The position numbers and the translations under genes were made by a program. Positions 9,836 through 20,499 of a stretch of DNA of 33,456 nucleotides are shown piece by piece. The first letter of the stretch is position 1. Every line of letters begins with the position of its first letter. Source of the DNA: Welwitschia mirabilis (taxonomy: Eukaryota > Gnetophyta > Gnetopsida > Welwitschiales); the NCBI GenBank assembly GCA_051453625.1, contig JBOZIK010000001.1:82515393-82548848 (forward strand), in the 5' to 3' direction. Under the pieces are notes generated by a model. The model had not been told where the DNA came from, did not search any database, and saw nothing but the letters and a program-made list of their open reading frames with translations.

Positions 9836-10762
9836 ATGTTACAAAATCAACAAGACCAAGATTTTTTTTCAACAGAACATTCTCAAAACTTACCTACTAC
9901 ATCATACTTTGAGAAGAATGAGAAGAACTTAGGAACAAGAGGTAATGATTCTTTCTTTAGAATAGAAAATGAGATTTTGGAACAAACTTTAACATTCCAC
10001 TTGTTAGGATATGGCCAAAAGAAAGACAATGATGAATTAGCTCAATTTTTTAATAATAAGGATAAGTATGGTTATTCATTAGATAATGATATTGAGATAC
10101 TATATTATATCCCTAAAATCTATTTAGTGCTAGAAAATCAAGATCAAATAGAAGAACCAATTCATGAAAAATCTGAAGATTTTTTAATATATGATGAAGA
10201 TGAGCATATTTTTCTTTATTATATCTTTTATTAATCTAATAATTTGGATAAAAAGAGCAATACTCAACAAGAAAAGAAATATATAGTTAAAAACGATAAT
10301 GAAAAAAGTAAAGAAATAATACAACAAATTAATGATGAGGACAATAATAAAGAAAAGAAATATAATGAAGGATCCATAGAAATTTAGTCAAACTTAATAG
10401 AGGTTAGACTTATTCATTCTAATGAAACCAATAAACTTAAATATTCTATCCATATTTCACAATTCCTTACACTTGTGTTTTCATGTAAAACTCTAAATAA
10501 CATCCTTTCTTCTACTTCTATTTTTACATTACTTTTGCTCTTGATACTAGTAAAAATTCTTCATCTTTTCCATTTTAACATTTATGTAATTATCAAATGC
10601 ACATTCTTTTCCTTGATTTTAATGAAACCCATAATTTTTAAGAGTCTATTCCTAATATCTCTTAAATTATTTCTCTCAAAATTCCATGTGACACTCAAAG
10701 TAACATCCTTACCTCTCCTTTCATGTTCACTCTACCTTGTGCTCCTAATGATTACATTTTAA
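9836..10762 (+). pseudogene. Broken open reading frame of A1, unrecognised
   Basis: A single frame is open from an ATG at 9836 for 132 codons, hits a TAA at 10232, continues, hits a TAG near 10386, and is open again to 10762. That is about 309 codons with two internal stops, unusual here where frames normally break within 30-60 codons. The first part is hydrophilic and rich in Asp, Glu, Asn and Lys (for example IYDEDEHIFLYY near its end); the middle is Lys/Asn/Glu-rich; the last ~95 codons are very rich in Leu, Phe and Ile, which may only reflect a pyrimidine-rich strand. There is no zinc knuckle, protease or RT motif. Its position about 0.9 kb after the primer site is where gag should start, but it does not resemble the gag of element B. 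It may be a diverged gag, gag-pol linker or an acquired piece. Confidence 0.4.
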
Positions 10763-11149
10763 AAAAATATGAATTGGAATATCTCTAAATTTTAAATTAG
10801 GGTAAACCTTATCTTTTGGATAATAATCCATGCTTATAATTAAATCTTAAGAATCTTCTTAATCTTATTAAACATTTTAAAAATCCTTTAAAAGCTTCTT
10901 GAATTCATTCTTTGAGTAGTGCCTTGAATAAATTATGTAATGATACTCATCACTTATGATGATTCAATAATAACTAATTTGTTAATGAAATTTATCACTT
11001 CTTCATCTCTTATTTATATTATTAAATTTTCATTATTAAGGTTTTAGCCTCTTACATTTTTTTCCTCTAACTTGTTTTAGTCCAAAATGATTATATACAT
11101 TTTATGTTTATCAATTATTTTCTATTTTATTTGGTCCTTATTTCTCTAA
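10763..11149 (+). other. A1 internal sequence, no gene recognised
   Basis: Stop-filled in all frames. It lies between the broken frame and the integrase tail, so the junction of the large pol deletion should fall in or near it. I could not place the breakpoint. Confidence 0.5.
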
Positions 11150-11330
11150 AAAACTATAATACCTAATTACATATTTTACACAACAAGTTAACCTCTAAAT
11201 GATTAGATCCTTATCTTTTAGAAGAAGTACATTTTAATGACCTAGTTGAAATCTCCAATGCAAACACTAGAGAAACTTAAAAAAGTTAAAAGATAAAGGT
11301 TACAATATCTATGAATTACTTGTTGATTAA
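11150..11330 (+). pseudogene. Athila-type integrase C-terminal tail (A1)
   Basis: One frame gives a KLTSK segment, a stop, LDPYLLEEVHFNDLVEI, then further basic residues. This corresponds to the GPY/F-type module at the end of gypsy integrases (R-W-x-GPY/F, then KKVxxxGxVEI). The same module in element B reads with the same spacing at about 31225-31310. It is the only recognisable piece of pol left in A1. The sequence after it runs straight into the noncoding 3' region shared with B, which fixes it as the 3' end of pol. Confidence 0.7.
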
Positions 11331-11379
11331 ACCTTAAACATAATAGAAGTATGTCTTGAAAGTCCTTCTATAATTGTTT

Positions 11380-13625
11380 AAAATCTTAATTAGTTAATTA
11401 TTTTAATAGATGTCATACTATTAGTTAGATATCTTTAACTTGACTTATGTATTACTTTATCAAGTTATCATGATTAGTAATCTTTTACTTGGGCATTTCA
11501 AAGTGATAAAATTGGATTTATCCAATTTTAAGACATTCATACATCTATGAACTTTATTTTAAAGGAATATGTCTTAATTCTTGTATTCTCTTTCAATGTT
11601 ATGAGTCTTTAGTTATTTAAGTATGCCATCCCTTGTTTCTCATCCCATTACTTTATCCTTGTCCTTAAGAGTACCTAGTCATATAGGATTTACTCTTCTT
11701 TATTAAATAAAATGAAACAATAAAAGAAAGAGATAAATAAATAATGGTCATACTATTTGATATCTGAATTAAAAATATGATCACTATAATGTCCTACCCC
11801 ACTAGGGTAAATTTTCATGAGAGAGACCTTTAGCAGTATTAGTAGCTATGGGAACTGCATTAAGAAATTAGTTGGTCATGCTTCATAAGTCTTAATGCCT
11901 TTAATAGTGGTTGCGCTGCTATTATCATAGAAATAATTATCACTTAGATGCTATAAAATCATTGATATCCCTAGCATCATAAGAGGCATTACTATTTCCT
12001 AGACTTATCATGCATATTATGATCCCATGCGATCATGTCACTTATTAGGATTTTGGGGTGTTTTGGGTTAGAAGTAGGTGAGTCCATCTTTAAGCAACTT
12101 TTGATCTTATCATTTATTAAGTTATAACATTAGATATACTAGGTATTATCATAATTATTACTTATTTAAATGACACTTTATGAAGTTTTTACATCATGTC
12201 ATGCATTACTAATTACGTGATTCTACGATTTCTACAAAGGAACTTTGCTAGGTTATACTTTAGGATAGGTAAATAGTCTTCTTCATGTTCCTAGTTGTTC
12301 ATTTTCACTTTTTGTTTTCCTTAGTTATTATATTTGATATTTTAAAGTTATTTTTGTAATTTTTCATAATAATATCTAGGACTTAATTATTTAGTAGTTT
12401 TCTTTTTGTCATTTTATTTTCACTTATGGTATTTATTCATAGGAGTTGTCCTTCTTTTGGCACTCTAATAAATGACAATTCTTTCATTCATGATGATAAC
12501 TTTTCCATTTATTTTTACATTTTAGCAGATCTAATCGCTACTCTTACATGTTTCTTGAGTTTAAACACATTTTAATATTTTTCTTGTCATCATTTCTTTC
12601 TACTTGATGCATTATCATTACCCTATCCTATAGCCTTTTCTCTAGCCTTTAGTTCTTTCCACTTTTGAATCTTTTATCATGATTATTTTGATGATTATTC
12701 TTAGCTTTTACACATCTTTTAGACTTCATGATAACTTTATAAGATCTTACTATTACTATCATTGATTATTTAATTCTCCCTGGACTTCTTCTTTTTTAAT
12801 CATCGTTCTATGTTTGTTGTTTAGATGATAATACACATGACAATAAATACTTCTTTTATTATTATAGTATGAGACATATTGATTTATTTTTGGAGGAGGG
12901 AAAGACATATTTTTGAGATCTTTGAATAAGAAGTTTAATTATGAGGATCATTTTTAGTTTTCATGATACATATATGTGATGTGCTAACTAGTGTATGATT
13001 TCATATTATTTGTATGCTATGTATTATGGACATCATTTAGCAAGCCATAATAGAGCAATTATAGGATCTTCTTATAGGTGTAATCTAGGAGATTTAAGAG
13101 ACCATGAATCAGGGAAGTAATGTTATGACCTTTTTGTTTTAGATGTATTTAATCCTTGTAGATTGTACTTAAAACTCACTACTTCGTTTATACACATCAT
13201 TTTAAGTTATAGCTACTTTAATTATACATATACATCATCATTTTCTAAGTTATCATTATTACACCTTATGATAACTTTTGGTGTATGATATTTAATTTTC
13301 ATTTTATAATTTGTTAAATGTTTTAAGTAGAGGGCTAAGAAAGATATCAGTACTCAGAGTTTTTTGGTGATCATATTTGTAGGAACTTTACTTTTATTAT
13401 GCTTTTTTTAGCATATCATCCCATATGTTATCTAGAAAATACACAAGATGACTGATCTACTACACATCCTACAAAGGTATTACATTAGTTTATTTTTTTT
13501 ATATTTGATCATGCATGGTAAATATTTCTTAACATAATTTATGTTATCCTAGTGATTATTTATCTTAGTCAAATTGGCTCATTATTTGTAGTTAATTGAT
13601 AACTTTGTCATGGAATGATAAGGCT
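11380..13625 (+). other. Long noncoding 3' region of A1, shared with element B
   Basis: About 2.2 kb between the end of pol and the polypurine tract. Blocks at 11430-11640 match 31480-31680 ('cttgacttatgt', 'ggatt(t/c)a(t/c)c(c/t)aat', 'gacattcatacatctatgaactt'). 11790-11940 matches 32180-32340 ('agtaggg/actagggtaaatt', 'tagctatgg(g/a)aact', 'ttagttggtcatgcttcat'). 12040-12700 matches about 32440-33080 more loosely. In Athila elements this region often holds an env-like ORF; no such ORF or signal/transmembrane pattern can be read in either copy. Confidence 0.7.
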
Positions 13626-13638
13626 AAGTGGGGGATCA
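13626..13638 (+). other. Polypurine tract of A1
   Basis: AAGTGGGGGATCA, immediately before the 3' LTR start TGCTGTGATGCC. It matches the tract at 896-908 in length and layout, including the preceding AAGGCT. Confidence 0.8.
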
Positions 13639-13746
13639 TGCTGTGATGCCAAATTATATGTATTTAATGGGATATTTTAAGTAGTTTGGAAGGACATTTA
13701 GATATTTTTATGTGGAAATATGATGATTATGGAGAGTTGATAGGAT
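13639..13746 (+). repeat. Start of the A1 3' LTR (cut by gap)
   Basis: Matches the first ~108 bases of the 5' LTR at 7626: 'ccaaattatatgtatttaatgg' is shared exactly, then 'gatattttaagta', 'ggacatttaga' and 'gttgataggat'. It is closer to 7626 than to 14763 in its first 40 bases, which supports pairing it with 7626 as the two ends of one element. Confidence 0.8.
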
Positions 13747-13846
13747 NNNNNNNNNNNNNNNNNNNNNNNNNNNNNNNNNNNNNNNNNNNNNNNNNNNNNN
13801 NNNNNNNNNNNNNNNNNNNNNNNNNNNNNNNNNNNNNNNNNNNNNN
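13747..13846. other. Assembly gap (100 N), flanks not duplicated
   Basis: Exactly 100 N. Unlike the gap at 5027 and the gaps in element B, the two sides do not repeat each other: LTR on the left, copia RT on the right. The remaining ~1.1 kb of the A1 3' LTR is missing here, so the real gap is probably not 100 bases. Confidence 0.9.
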
Positions 13847-14762
13847 TGTGTAACCAAATAAAATTCCTTTATGTTTTTTGAAGATTTTTCTATCTTTTAT
13901 TGTTTCAGTTAAGAAGTTTAATGTATTGATTATCAAATTTATGTGTGTTTCATTTGGATAATACACAACTCTAGTAAGCTTATTAATAGCAAATGTAACA
14001 TCCAATCTTATATTTATTATATACATTAATTTTCAAGTTAACACTTAGTATTCCAAGGGCTTAATCTTTTTTGTTGTTTTATTAGGATTTATCTTTGTAC
14101 TTAGCTTTAAAGAGTTATTTTATTATGGGTAATATTTCAACTATCATTTATCAAGTAACTAATATCATTTACTAATATTTAAAATCCTCAAAAGTATTGA
14201 AAAATTCTACGATCTAAAATTTTAAAATTTTAAATAAGGGCATTTATTACTCCCTTAATCTCTATTTTCCACTTTCATATTAATAATATTTCATTAACAT
14301 AAAGTACTAATCCTATAAATATCTTGTATTTCTAATATAATTTTATGTAGAGGCTTTTATTAATGAAAGAATTCATAAAATCAAGTCTCTTAAGGAATCC
14401 ATCAATCTTTTGAGATCACACTTAAGAAGCTTATTTTAGGCAATATAAGGATTCCTTTAATCTATAGGTTTTTATTTGATGGAATTTTATTTCAAATCCC
14501 TTAGGTTAAGTTATATAGATCTTTTAATTTAGATCTTTATTTAAGAATGTAAATTTGATTGCAAGTTAAGATAGAGTAATATTATATTAAATTACTAAGA
14601 AAATAATGATTTAATGGGATGAATCTTTACTATAGGTTCAAATGTTTTATTATAATAAATTCATTTCTTTTATGAAAATTCTTTAACAATGAATCAAGTG
14701 TTTTTTATTATATCATCTTGATTATATTTAACATAAAATTCCAATTTCATGTCAACTACCAT
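13847..14762 (-). pseudogene. Ty1/copia reverse transcriptase to RNase H start, broken
   Basis: Read on the minus strand from 14760 down, copia RT blocks appear in order with several stops and frame changes. VKYNQDD is followed by a decayed lysine-rich block; then EPIVKIHPIK; TFLNKDL (the AFLxGDL block, near 14540); LKESLYCLK (the KSLYGLKQ block); GLVLYVNEILL (the LYVDD block, near 14290-14314); and near 13990-14026 IRLDVTFAINKL, the RPDI-x-FAV motif at the RT/RNase H connection, followed by TLNFL. The catalytic YVDD reads YVNE, so both aspartates are lost. The sequence stops at the gap on the RNase H side and at the A2 LTR (14763) on the integrase side. No copia integrase, gag or LTR was found. 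Open frame 13727-14026 is part of it, its far end made of N. Confidence 0.85.
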
Positions 14763-15271
14763 TGTAGTGATGTAATTTGTAGGATTTTGATGGGGCGTTT
14801 TGAGTACTTTTGTAGGCCATATATATAGGTTTAGATGCAATTCTAATGATTATGAAGAATCGATGGGATAATTACTAAAACATGCAATTCTTGGCATATT
14901 TTGAGGTATTTTATGTAGATTATAATACTTAGAATTTTGAAAAGATTACCAATGATTTAGAAGGTTAATTTATCTTAGCTAGAGAGCTCAAAAAGCTTGT
15001 CATCCCCATTGTCATATCCTTACAACATTTAGGATGTTAGTAATGACATGGAATAAAGCTGTATGGCTAGAAGTAGTATTAGAAGCTAAAGACATTATTT
15101 TCCTCTAGTGGGGTATTATCCCCAGGATCATCTAGATAATAGTCAAGATGAAAACCATTTTATATGAATAAAATAAATCATTTTTCTAATGGAATCATGC
15201 ACCCCATGTGGGATGCTAGGGTTTCATCTCTCATTGCTAGGGTTTTATTTTTCATACCTTTAATGTAAAAC

Positions 15272-15279
15272 TATAAATG
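15272..15279 (+). promoter_or_regulatory. LTR TATA box (A2)
   Basis: TATAAATG at the position equivalent to TATAAATA (8134) in the A1 LTR, in the shared context 'aaaactataaat'. Confidence 0.6.
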
Positions 15280-15450
15280 CTTTTATGCCTTCACTCCCAA
15301 ATTCATATTTTGTATTAAATAGTGTTATGACAAGAGATCAAAGGAAAAGAGGTTCATCTTATGCTCTAGAGAAAACGTCTTTCTTAGTGTTGGATTTTAT
15401 ATCCTCCATTAAAGTGTTTCTATTTTATATTTAAACATTGGTTTAAGATT

Positions 15451-15456
15451 AATAAA
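15451..15456 (+). promoter_or_regulatory. LTR polyadenylation signal (A2)
   Basis: AATAAA in the shared context 'gattaataaaa', 179 bases after the TATA box, equivalent to 8310-8315. Confidence 0.5.
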
Positions 15457-16697
15457 ATATTACTCTACTTCTATTATGTATATGTCCCTTATGGTTTATG
15501 TTGATTATGATTCAATGATAGTTTCATAGTTGATCTAGCTCATAAGAGTAACCTTTGTTAAGGTTGATATTGTTAGCTTAGTACTTGCATTTTATCTCAT
15601 ATTACATTTTCATAACTTCATTATTGCATTCATTTATATCTTGTTTTATATACCTTATAGGTTATAATGGTTAGGATTAAGTGATAATTTGTTCTAATTG
15701 ATATAAGGGCTGATTTTAGAAATAGAAAGATTGGTAGTCAAATATATTCATTACTTAGAGTTATTTCATTTTCATTTTTTCTTTAAGCATTACTCTATTA
15801 TTTATCTTGCATAGTGTTTCTGCATTGTTTCTTACTTTGATTTGTCTAAAGAAAAAAGGCTAAAAAATACTTTATCAAAATTAATTCTCTAACTTCTAAT
15901 CTAGTGCCTTTAATGGATATGATGTTTAGGCTAACTCTTTTCTATACTAATATGTGTTTTTCAAAATCATCTCGGATTGCATAAATTTATAGTATAACAC
16001 TACTACATTCTTAGCCTTGGACTTTAATTATTTTAAATATTTCCACACATACTTATGAAATTTGATAATTTTCTTTTCATAATTCTTTATCACACATAAA
16101 GAATCAAGCATATGATATAGCATATTTATCTATCTTGAATGATATGCATATGATACTTCAAATGATAACTCTTCTATTTGACTATTTGTAATAAATATCA
16201 TATTCCATATTTTGTAAAGTTTATTTACTTGAATATTAAGTATACTAAGATTTTAGTTAAATGATTAATTATCCTTATTTAAAGTCATTATCAAGATAAG
16301 ATGGCATTTTAAATTAATCTTAGTCTGTAATTTCCATAATTTATCATAAAAATGATAAAAATTATGTTAAAAGGTTTTCATAAAAAAGTTATCTAAACAT
16401 TTAAAATTAGATAAACCCATTATGTGAGGAATTAAAATCACACTATAAAATTGATAAATTAAAAATTTCAAGAATGCATAATAATATATTTTGCATTTTA
16501 TTTACTCATTCAAGCTTTTAGTAACTATGATATTGTACTATATTATGAATAAACATTTTCTTCATTATGTTATATGATTGAAAGATCCTATGTATTTTGA
16601 AATAAATGATAATTTATTTACTCTTACTTAGAACTAAGAATGATAAATTAGTAGATTTACTCTACCATAACTTTTATGTTCTTAAGATATATAAAGG

Positions 16698-16849
16698 AAC
16701 TTTATTTATGATATGCTCATTATTTTATTGATTAGTATTAAAGAGTTTATTTCATTAGTTCAAATGATAATTTAACTTGATTTATGACATGCTCATTGGT
16801 TTATTCATTGGTATTAAAGAGTTTATTTCATTATTTCACATGAAAATTT
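16698..16849. repeat. 76-bp imperfect tandem duplication
   Basis: Copy 1 (16698-16773) and copy 2 (16774-16849) share 'aactt(t/g)atttatga', 'atgctcatt', 'tattaaagagtttatttcatta' and 'caaatga/cacatga' in register at a 76-base offset. About a dozen differences show that the duplication is older than the 20-bp one at 7041. Confidence 0.85.
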
Positions 16850-17120
16850 TGAGATCCATGCATTTATTCTTTTGATTCATATCTAAGGTATCAATTAAAC
16901 TTACTTGTGAGCCTATGAAGGATTAAAAAGGAGATAGCATAAGGAAATGATGCATGTAATTAATCTTGCTAATTAACAGAAGAATATTACTTATATTAGT
17001 TAGGTGCAAGAGTTATAAATATGATCTATTTTTGGACTTCAATGTCACTTATTACTTATCTCACTTATGAATGCTAAATCATGTGATCTTATGATCTTGA
17101 GCTATATTCCTTCATTTATC

Positions 17121-17129
17121 TATATATAG
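17121..17129 (+). promoter_or_regulatory. Possible LTR-type TATA box
   Basis: TATATATAG, then 'agattcttttctctcttac' and a long pyrimidine tract (about 17160-17222). This looks like an LTR core promoter plus leader. No LTR termini or partner copy were found. Confidence 0.35.
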
Positions 17130-18515
17130 AGATTCTTTTCTCTCTTACAACACGATATACTTTTTTTTGTTTCCATAAAAGTGCATTTCCTTTTTTCTTT
17201 TCTCTTTCTTTTATTCTCTTACTAATGGATCTTGGATCTTAAAATATTGAATCTAAGGAACTCTTGAGCTTGGAACCTTATCAATATTTGACTACTAATG
17301 ACTTACTAATCTTTTTAAGTAAGATTTTTACTCTTATTATTCATATGATCTCTTTTTAAGATTCTAGTTAAATGATGTGATATTGCATTAGGGAATTATT
17401 TATGATTTTATCTAATTATATTATAAAACATTATTCCCTTCCATTGCCTCTCATTAAAACACTAGGAAAGTATGAGGGGTTTCTTATGCCTACTAATGAT
17501 GGTTACTAATTAATGATTATGGTCAATTAATTATGGATAACTTTAAAAAAATAAAAAATAAATTAGGTACTTATGTTTATGTTAATTATATATTTTATCT
17601 ATTATGCATTAGATCCATCTTATTAGAGACAAAGTACAATCCTCAAAAATCTCTTTATATTGGTACTCTTTCATGAAAATCCTAAGGATCATAGTATATG
17701 TTCTTTTTTACTTAATTAGATTTTTATTTCTTCAATGATTTAAATTAGTAAATTAGTTAATATATCTTACAATTAATTAGTTAGTATAGTCATTATTTTA
17801 CTAATCTAAGTTATTGCTTAACTAGTTGTAGAAACTTTATCATATTTTTGTTATGGTGAAAATTAAACTTCTAGAATAGAGACATAGGATAAAAACACTA
17901 TATCTTATTAATTATTAGGTATCAATTAGTGAAATTTATTTTATAAGTATATAATTATGTTATAAATTGGAAAACGTAAAAATAGTAAATTTTGTAATAG
18001 GTAATTGTTTTTTAAAAAATTATTTATGAAAATATATTTAAAAATAAATACAAAACATAGTAATCAACTAGTTTATGTTTTTGTACCTATCTATTAAGGT
18101 ATCTATAATATTGATTATTTTAATTGTAAGAAATTAAATAATATTTTCAAAACATCTTAGATAATTTAAAAACTCAAAGTATTTTAAAAGTTATGGTCAT
18201 TTTAGTATAGCCCAATAGGACTGTAATTTTAGAAACTTTAATAGTCTTTAATCTTAAAAATAATATTTTTAAAATTTTAAGATAGTTTAAGTTAGATTCT
18301 TAGGATCCTATCATGTGTCTAGTTTTTAAATTATAATTATAATTTCTCTTTTTCTTTATAGTTAATTAATTATTAATTTTTTATTATGATATCTTCTTAG
18401 ATCTCAAAAATACTATAATTAGTGTTTTAAACTATAGGAAGATCATTAAACAAAAGTTTATAAGGAATTTGAGTATATAATATATGTTTTAATTAGTAAC
18501 TTTAAATTAAATAGC

Positions 18516-18524
18516 TATAAATAG
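18516..18524 (+). promoter_or_regulatory. Possible LTR-type TATA box
   Basis: TATAAATAG followed about 25 bases later by a C/T-rich stretch ('cctcttttacctttttccc'). It has the texture of the U3/R junction of a gypsy LTR. The enclosing element is not identifiable. Confidence 0.4.
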
Positions 18525-19639
18525 TATTTGATTTTTAAAACTACCTCTTTTACCTTTTTCCCTTCATTTTACTTTAAATAACTATACTTGAGCTATACCT
18601 TTTCTTTATTTAGCTTCTTTGCACCAATCCATGAAGATTGTCATATGAGAATGGAAGAATGTTTCGAGGATTGACATAGATCCATGTATGTTTTGATTTA
18701 TTTAAGTACATTATTAATATGTGAATTCATACATTTTGAATATGTTTATTATTAGTGAGAGAAAAAAATAATATTTCCTTTATTTAGATAGGAAAAAAAT
18801 ATATTTCCTTTAACTAGGCTTTCATTATTATAATATTGAATATAGAGATATTCTTATATGCTTATTTTATTTTTATAGTTATTTCTATAAAATGAACCTA
18901 ATGATGATTAAAATTTTTATAACTAGGTAAATAATATACTAAATTTCCACATTAGTTACAATTGTATAAATGCACTTATGTGGTATATTCATCGAATAGG
19001 ACCGAATTAAGATAATTATAATAATATTTATTCTTATCCTCAGTTTTCATCACCAAGGTGGGTCACATTGTATTATTTTCATAATAACCTTCTATAATTA
19101 AATTTGATCATCACTCTCCTATCCTACCCATGTATGAAATTACTTTGAATTAATATCTCAAGCCTTTGTCATTGATAGATCATGTTACACCATCCTGAAA
19201 TGCTTTAATAAAGTAGTGGTTATTTGTAATCATGCATCCACCTCATACATTAGCTACCACTTATATTAGAAATATACTGAGATAATGTGGAAGCTTACAA
19301 AGTTGAACCTAGCTATGCTTGTATAGTTTAAAAATTGAAGTAGAACCAACTAACATCTAAAGGATGGTTAAATATCAAATGGAATGTCATTAATTAAAGT
19401 TGTAACAAATTATTATATTTATTAGGTTTTATCCTTAAACTTATTCATATATGTTTATAACAAATTTACATCTCCTTAATTATTCACAAGATATCTTTTA
19501 TATGATGAGAAACTAGGAAGAAACAAATAACACAAACATGTGACATCACTATTATTTGTAAATCAAAATAATTTAGAAATTAATGATCGATAAATATAAA
19601 ATGCTAATATGATTTATTTTTCTTACACTATAAAAATGC

Positions 19640-20480
19640 TAATAAAGGAATAAGTGAAATTTAATCCTAGGTTTCACTATGTCTACTGGGTAGTAATATT
19701 AATGAATGAAGGAAGAGAAAAGGAGAGGAAATATACTGCTCAATTAGAGTAAGAAAAAAGAGAGTATCACAATAAAACTCTCCATGTGATAATTAATCTT
19801 TCCAACTCTTTGACATACCTTCATAAAGATAAATGAGTAAGATCTTGATGTTGTAGTTCATCACTTCTATCTATTAGTATACTTGTAAATGATATAATAA
19901 ACAGTACTATAGCTTAGTATCCATCATGTACCATATGACCTACTTAAAATTAAATATAAATTCAACATCTTTATCTAAAACTATTATCTCTAATAACCCA
20001 TGAAGATAAATAATCTCTTTGAAGAATAATATAATAATGCATGAATCATTATTTTTTCTAGTATAATAAAAAATATTTACCATATTCATAGATCTCTCCA
20101 CCACTATCATGATGAAATCATGTTTACTCTTAAAATGAGGTAATTCTAAGATGAAATTCATACTCAAGTCCTATTGCAGTTTTATTAGAACTGGTAAATA
20201 CAAGTACAATATTGCATTTGTTTATTTTTCATTTTCCCTCTAACATATAGAGTAACTTCGCATCATTTCATGTACATTCCTATACATATTAAGCTAATGG
20301 TATGATCTCTTTAATAAATCATAGGCTTTACAAAATCTGTAATGTTTAGTTATTTCTTCATAATTCTTCTCTTAAAAGATGTTTTACTTAATAATCCTTT
20401 AGGAATATATAATCTATTATCCTTGTAAATCAAGCTATCTTGAATATGAAAATCCTTATACTCAGAGCTTTCTACTGGAT
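19640..20480 (-). pseudogene. Ty3/gypsy integrase, N-terminal region and catalytic core
   Basis: Minus strand: a block reading FHIQDSLIYKDNRLYIPKG near 20400-20460 precedes the zinc-binding region, whose His/Cys residues cannot all be read. The core is open at 20167-19940: SMNFILELP, then VVERSMNM (the VVDRFSKM block with the first catalytic Asp changed to Glu), LFFKEIIYLHGL, and IVLDKDVEFI (second catalytic Asp present). Farther on, IEVMNYNIK fits the Q-x-E-x-x-NR block with the catalytic Glu present, and SHGEFYC fits the AEFAYN block. Reading fades near 19640. The enzyme inserted the cDNA copy into host DNA; this copy is dead. The C-terminal module is not here but at 7200-7625. Confidence 0.8.
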
Positions 20481-20499
20481 TTTTTACTTTCCCCTATAC

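Larger units (their letters stand above)
7626..13746 (+). mobile_element. Athila-type LTR retrotransposon 'A1', internally deleted
   Basis: The parts are in the order of an LTR retrotransposon: 5' LTR (7626-8890), primer binding site (8897-8914), leader, a broken open region (9836-10762), integrase C-terminal tail (11150-11330), a noncoding 3' region (to 13625), polypurine tract (13626-13638) and 3' LTR start (13639). Protease, RT, RNase H and the integrase core are absent, so about 4 kb seems to have been lost compared with element B. The 3' LTR is cut by an N-gap after 108 bases. It was inserted into the minus-strand integrase gene at 7625; the 5 bases before it are CTACT, and the matching target-site copy is not visible. 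Lineage is inferred from the tRNA-Asp-type primer site and the similarity of its LTR and 3' region to element B. Confidence 0.75.
14763..16007 (+). repeat. Full-length A2-type LTR (about 1245 bp)
   Basis: Begins TGTAGTGATG and ends near ACTACTACA. It aligns over its whole length with the A1 5' LTR. TATA (15272) and AATAAA (15451) are conserved. The sequence after it ('ccttggactttaattatttt') resembles the A1 sequence about 50 bases downstream of the primer site, while the primer site itself is not visible, so this may be a 5' LTR with a small deletion rather than a solo LTR. The 5 bases before it (ACCAT) are not repeated directly after it. It interrupts the minus-strand copia RT. Confidence 0.8.
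16008..19639. other. No identifiable gene; probable LTR debris
   Basis: No protein motif was readable on either strand. Two plus-strand TATA boxes followed by pyrimidine-rich leaders (17121 and 18516) suggest remains of one or two LTRs. A 76-bp tandem duplication lies at 16698-16849. The right end (from about 19640) runs into minus-strand integrase. If the chromovirus-like element was split by insertion, the other edge of that insertion lies near 19500-19640. Confidence 0.5.

Noticed and set aside
14763-16007. Solo LTR of A1, or the true 3' LTR of A1
   Set aside because: Its first 40 bases match the 1745 copy better than the 7626/13639 pair, and 13639 already follows a polypurine tract; no target-site duplication flanks it.
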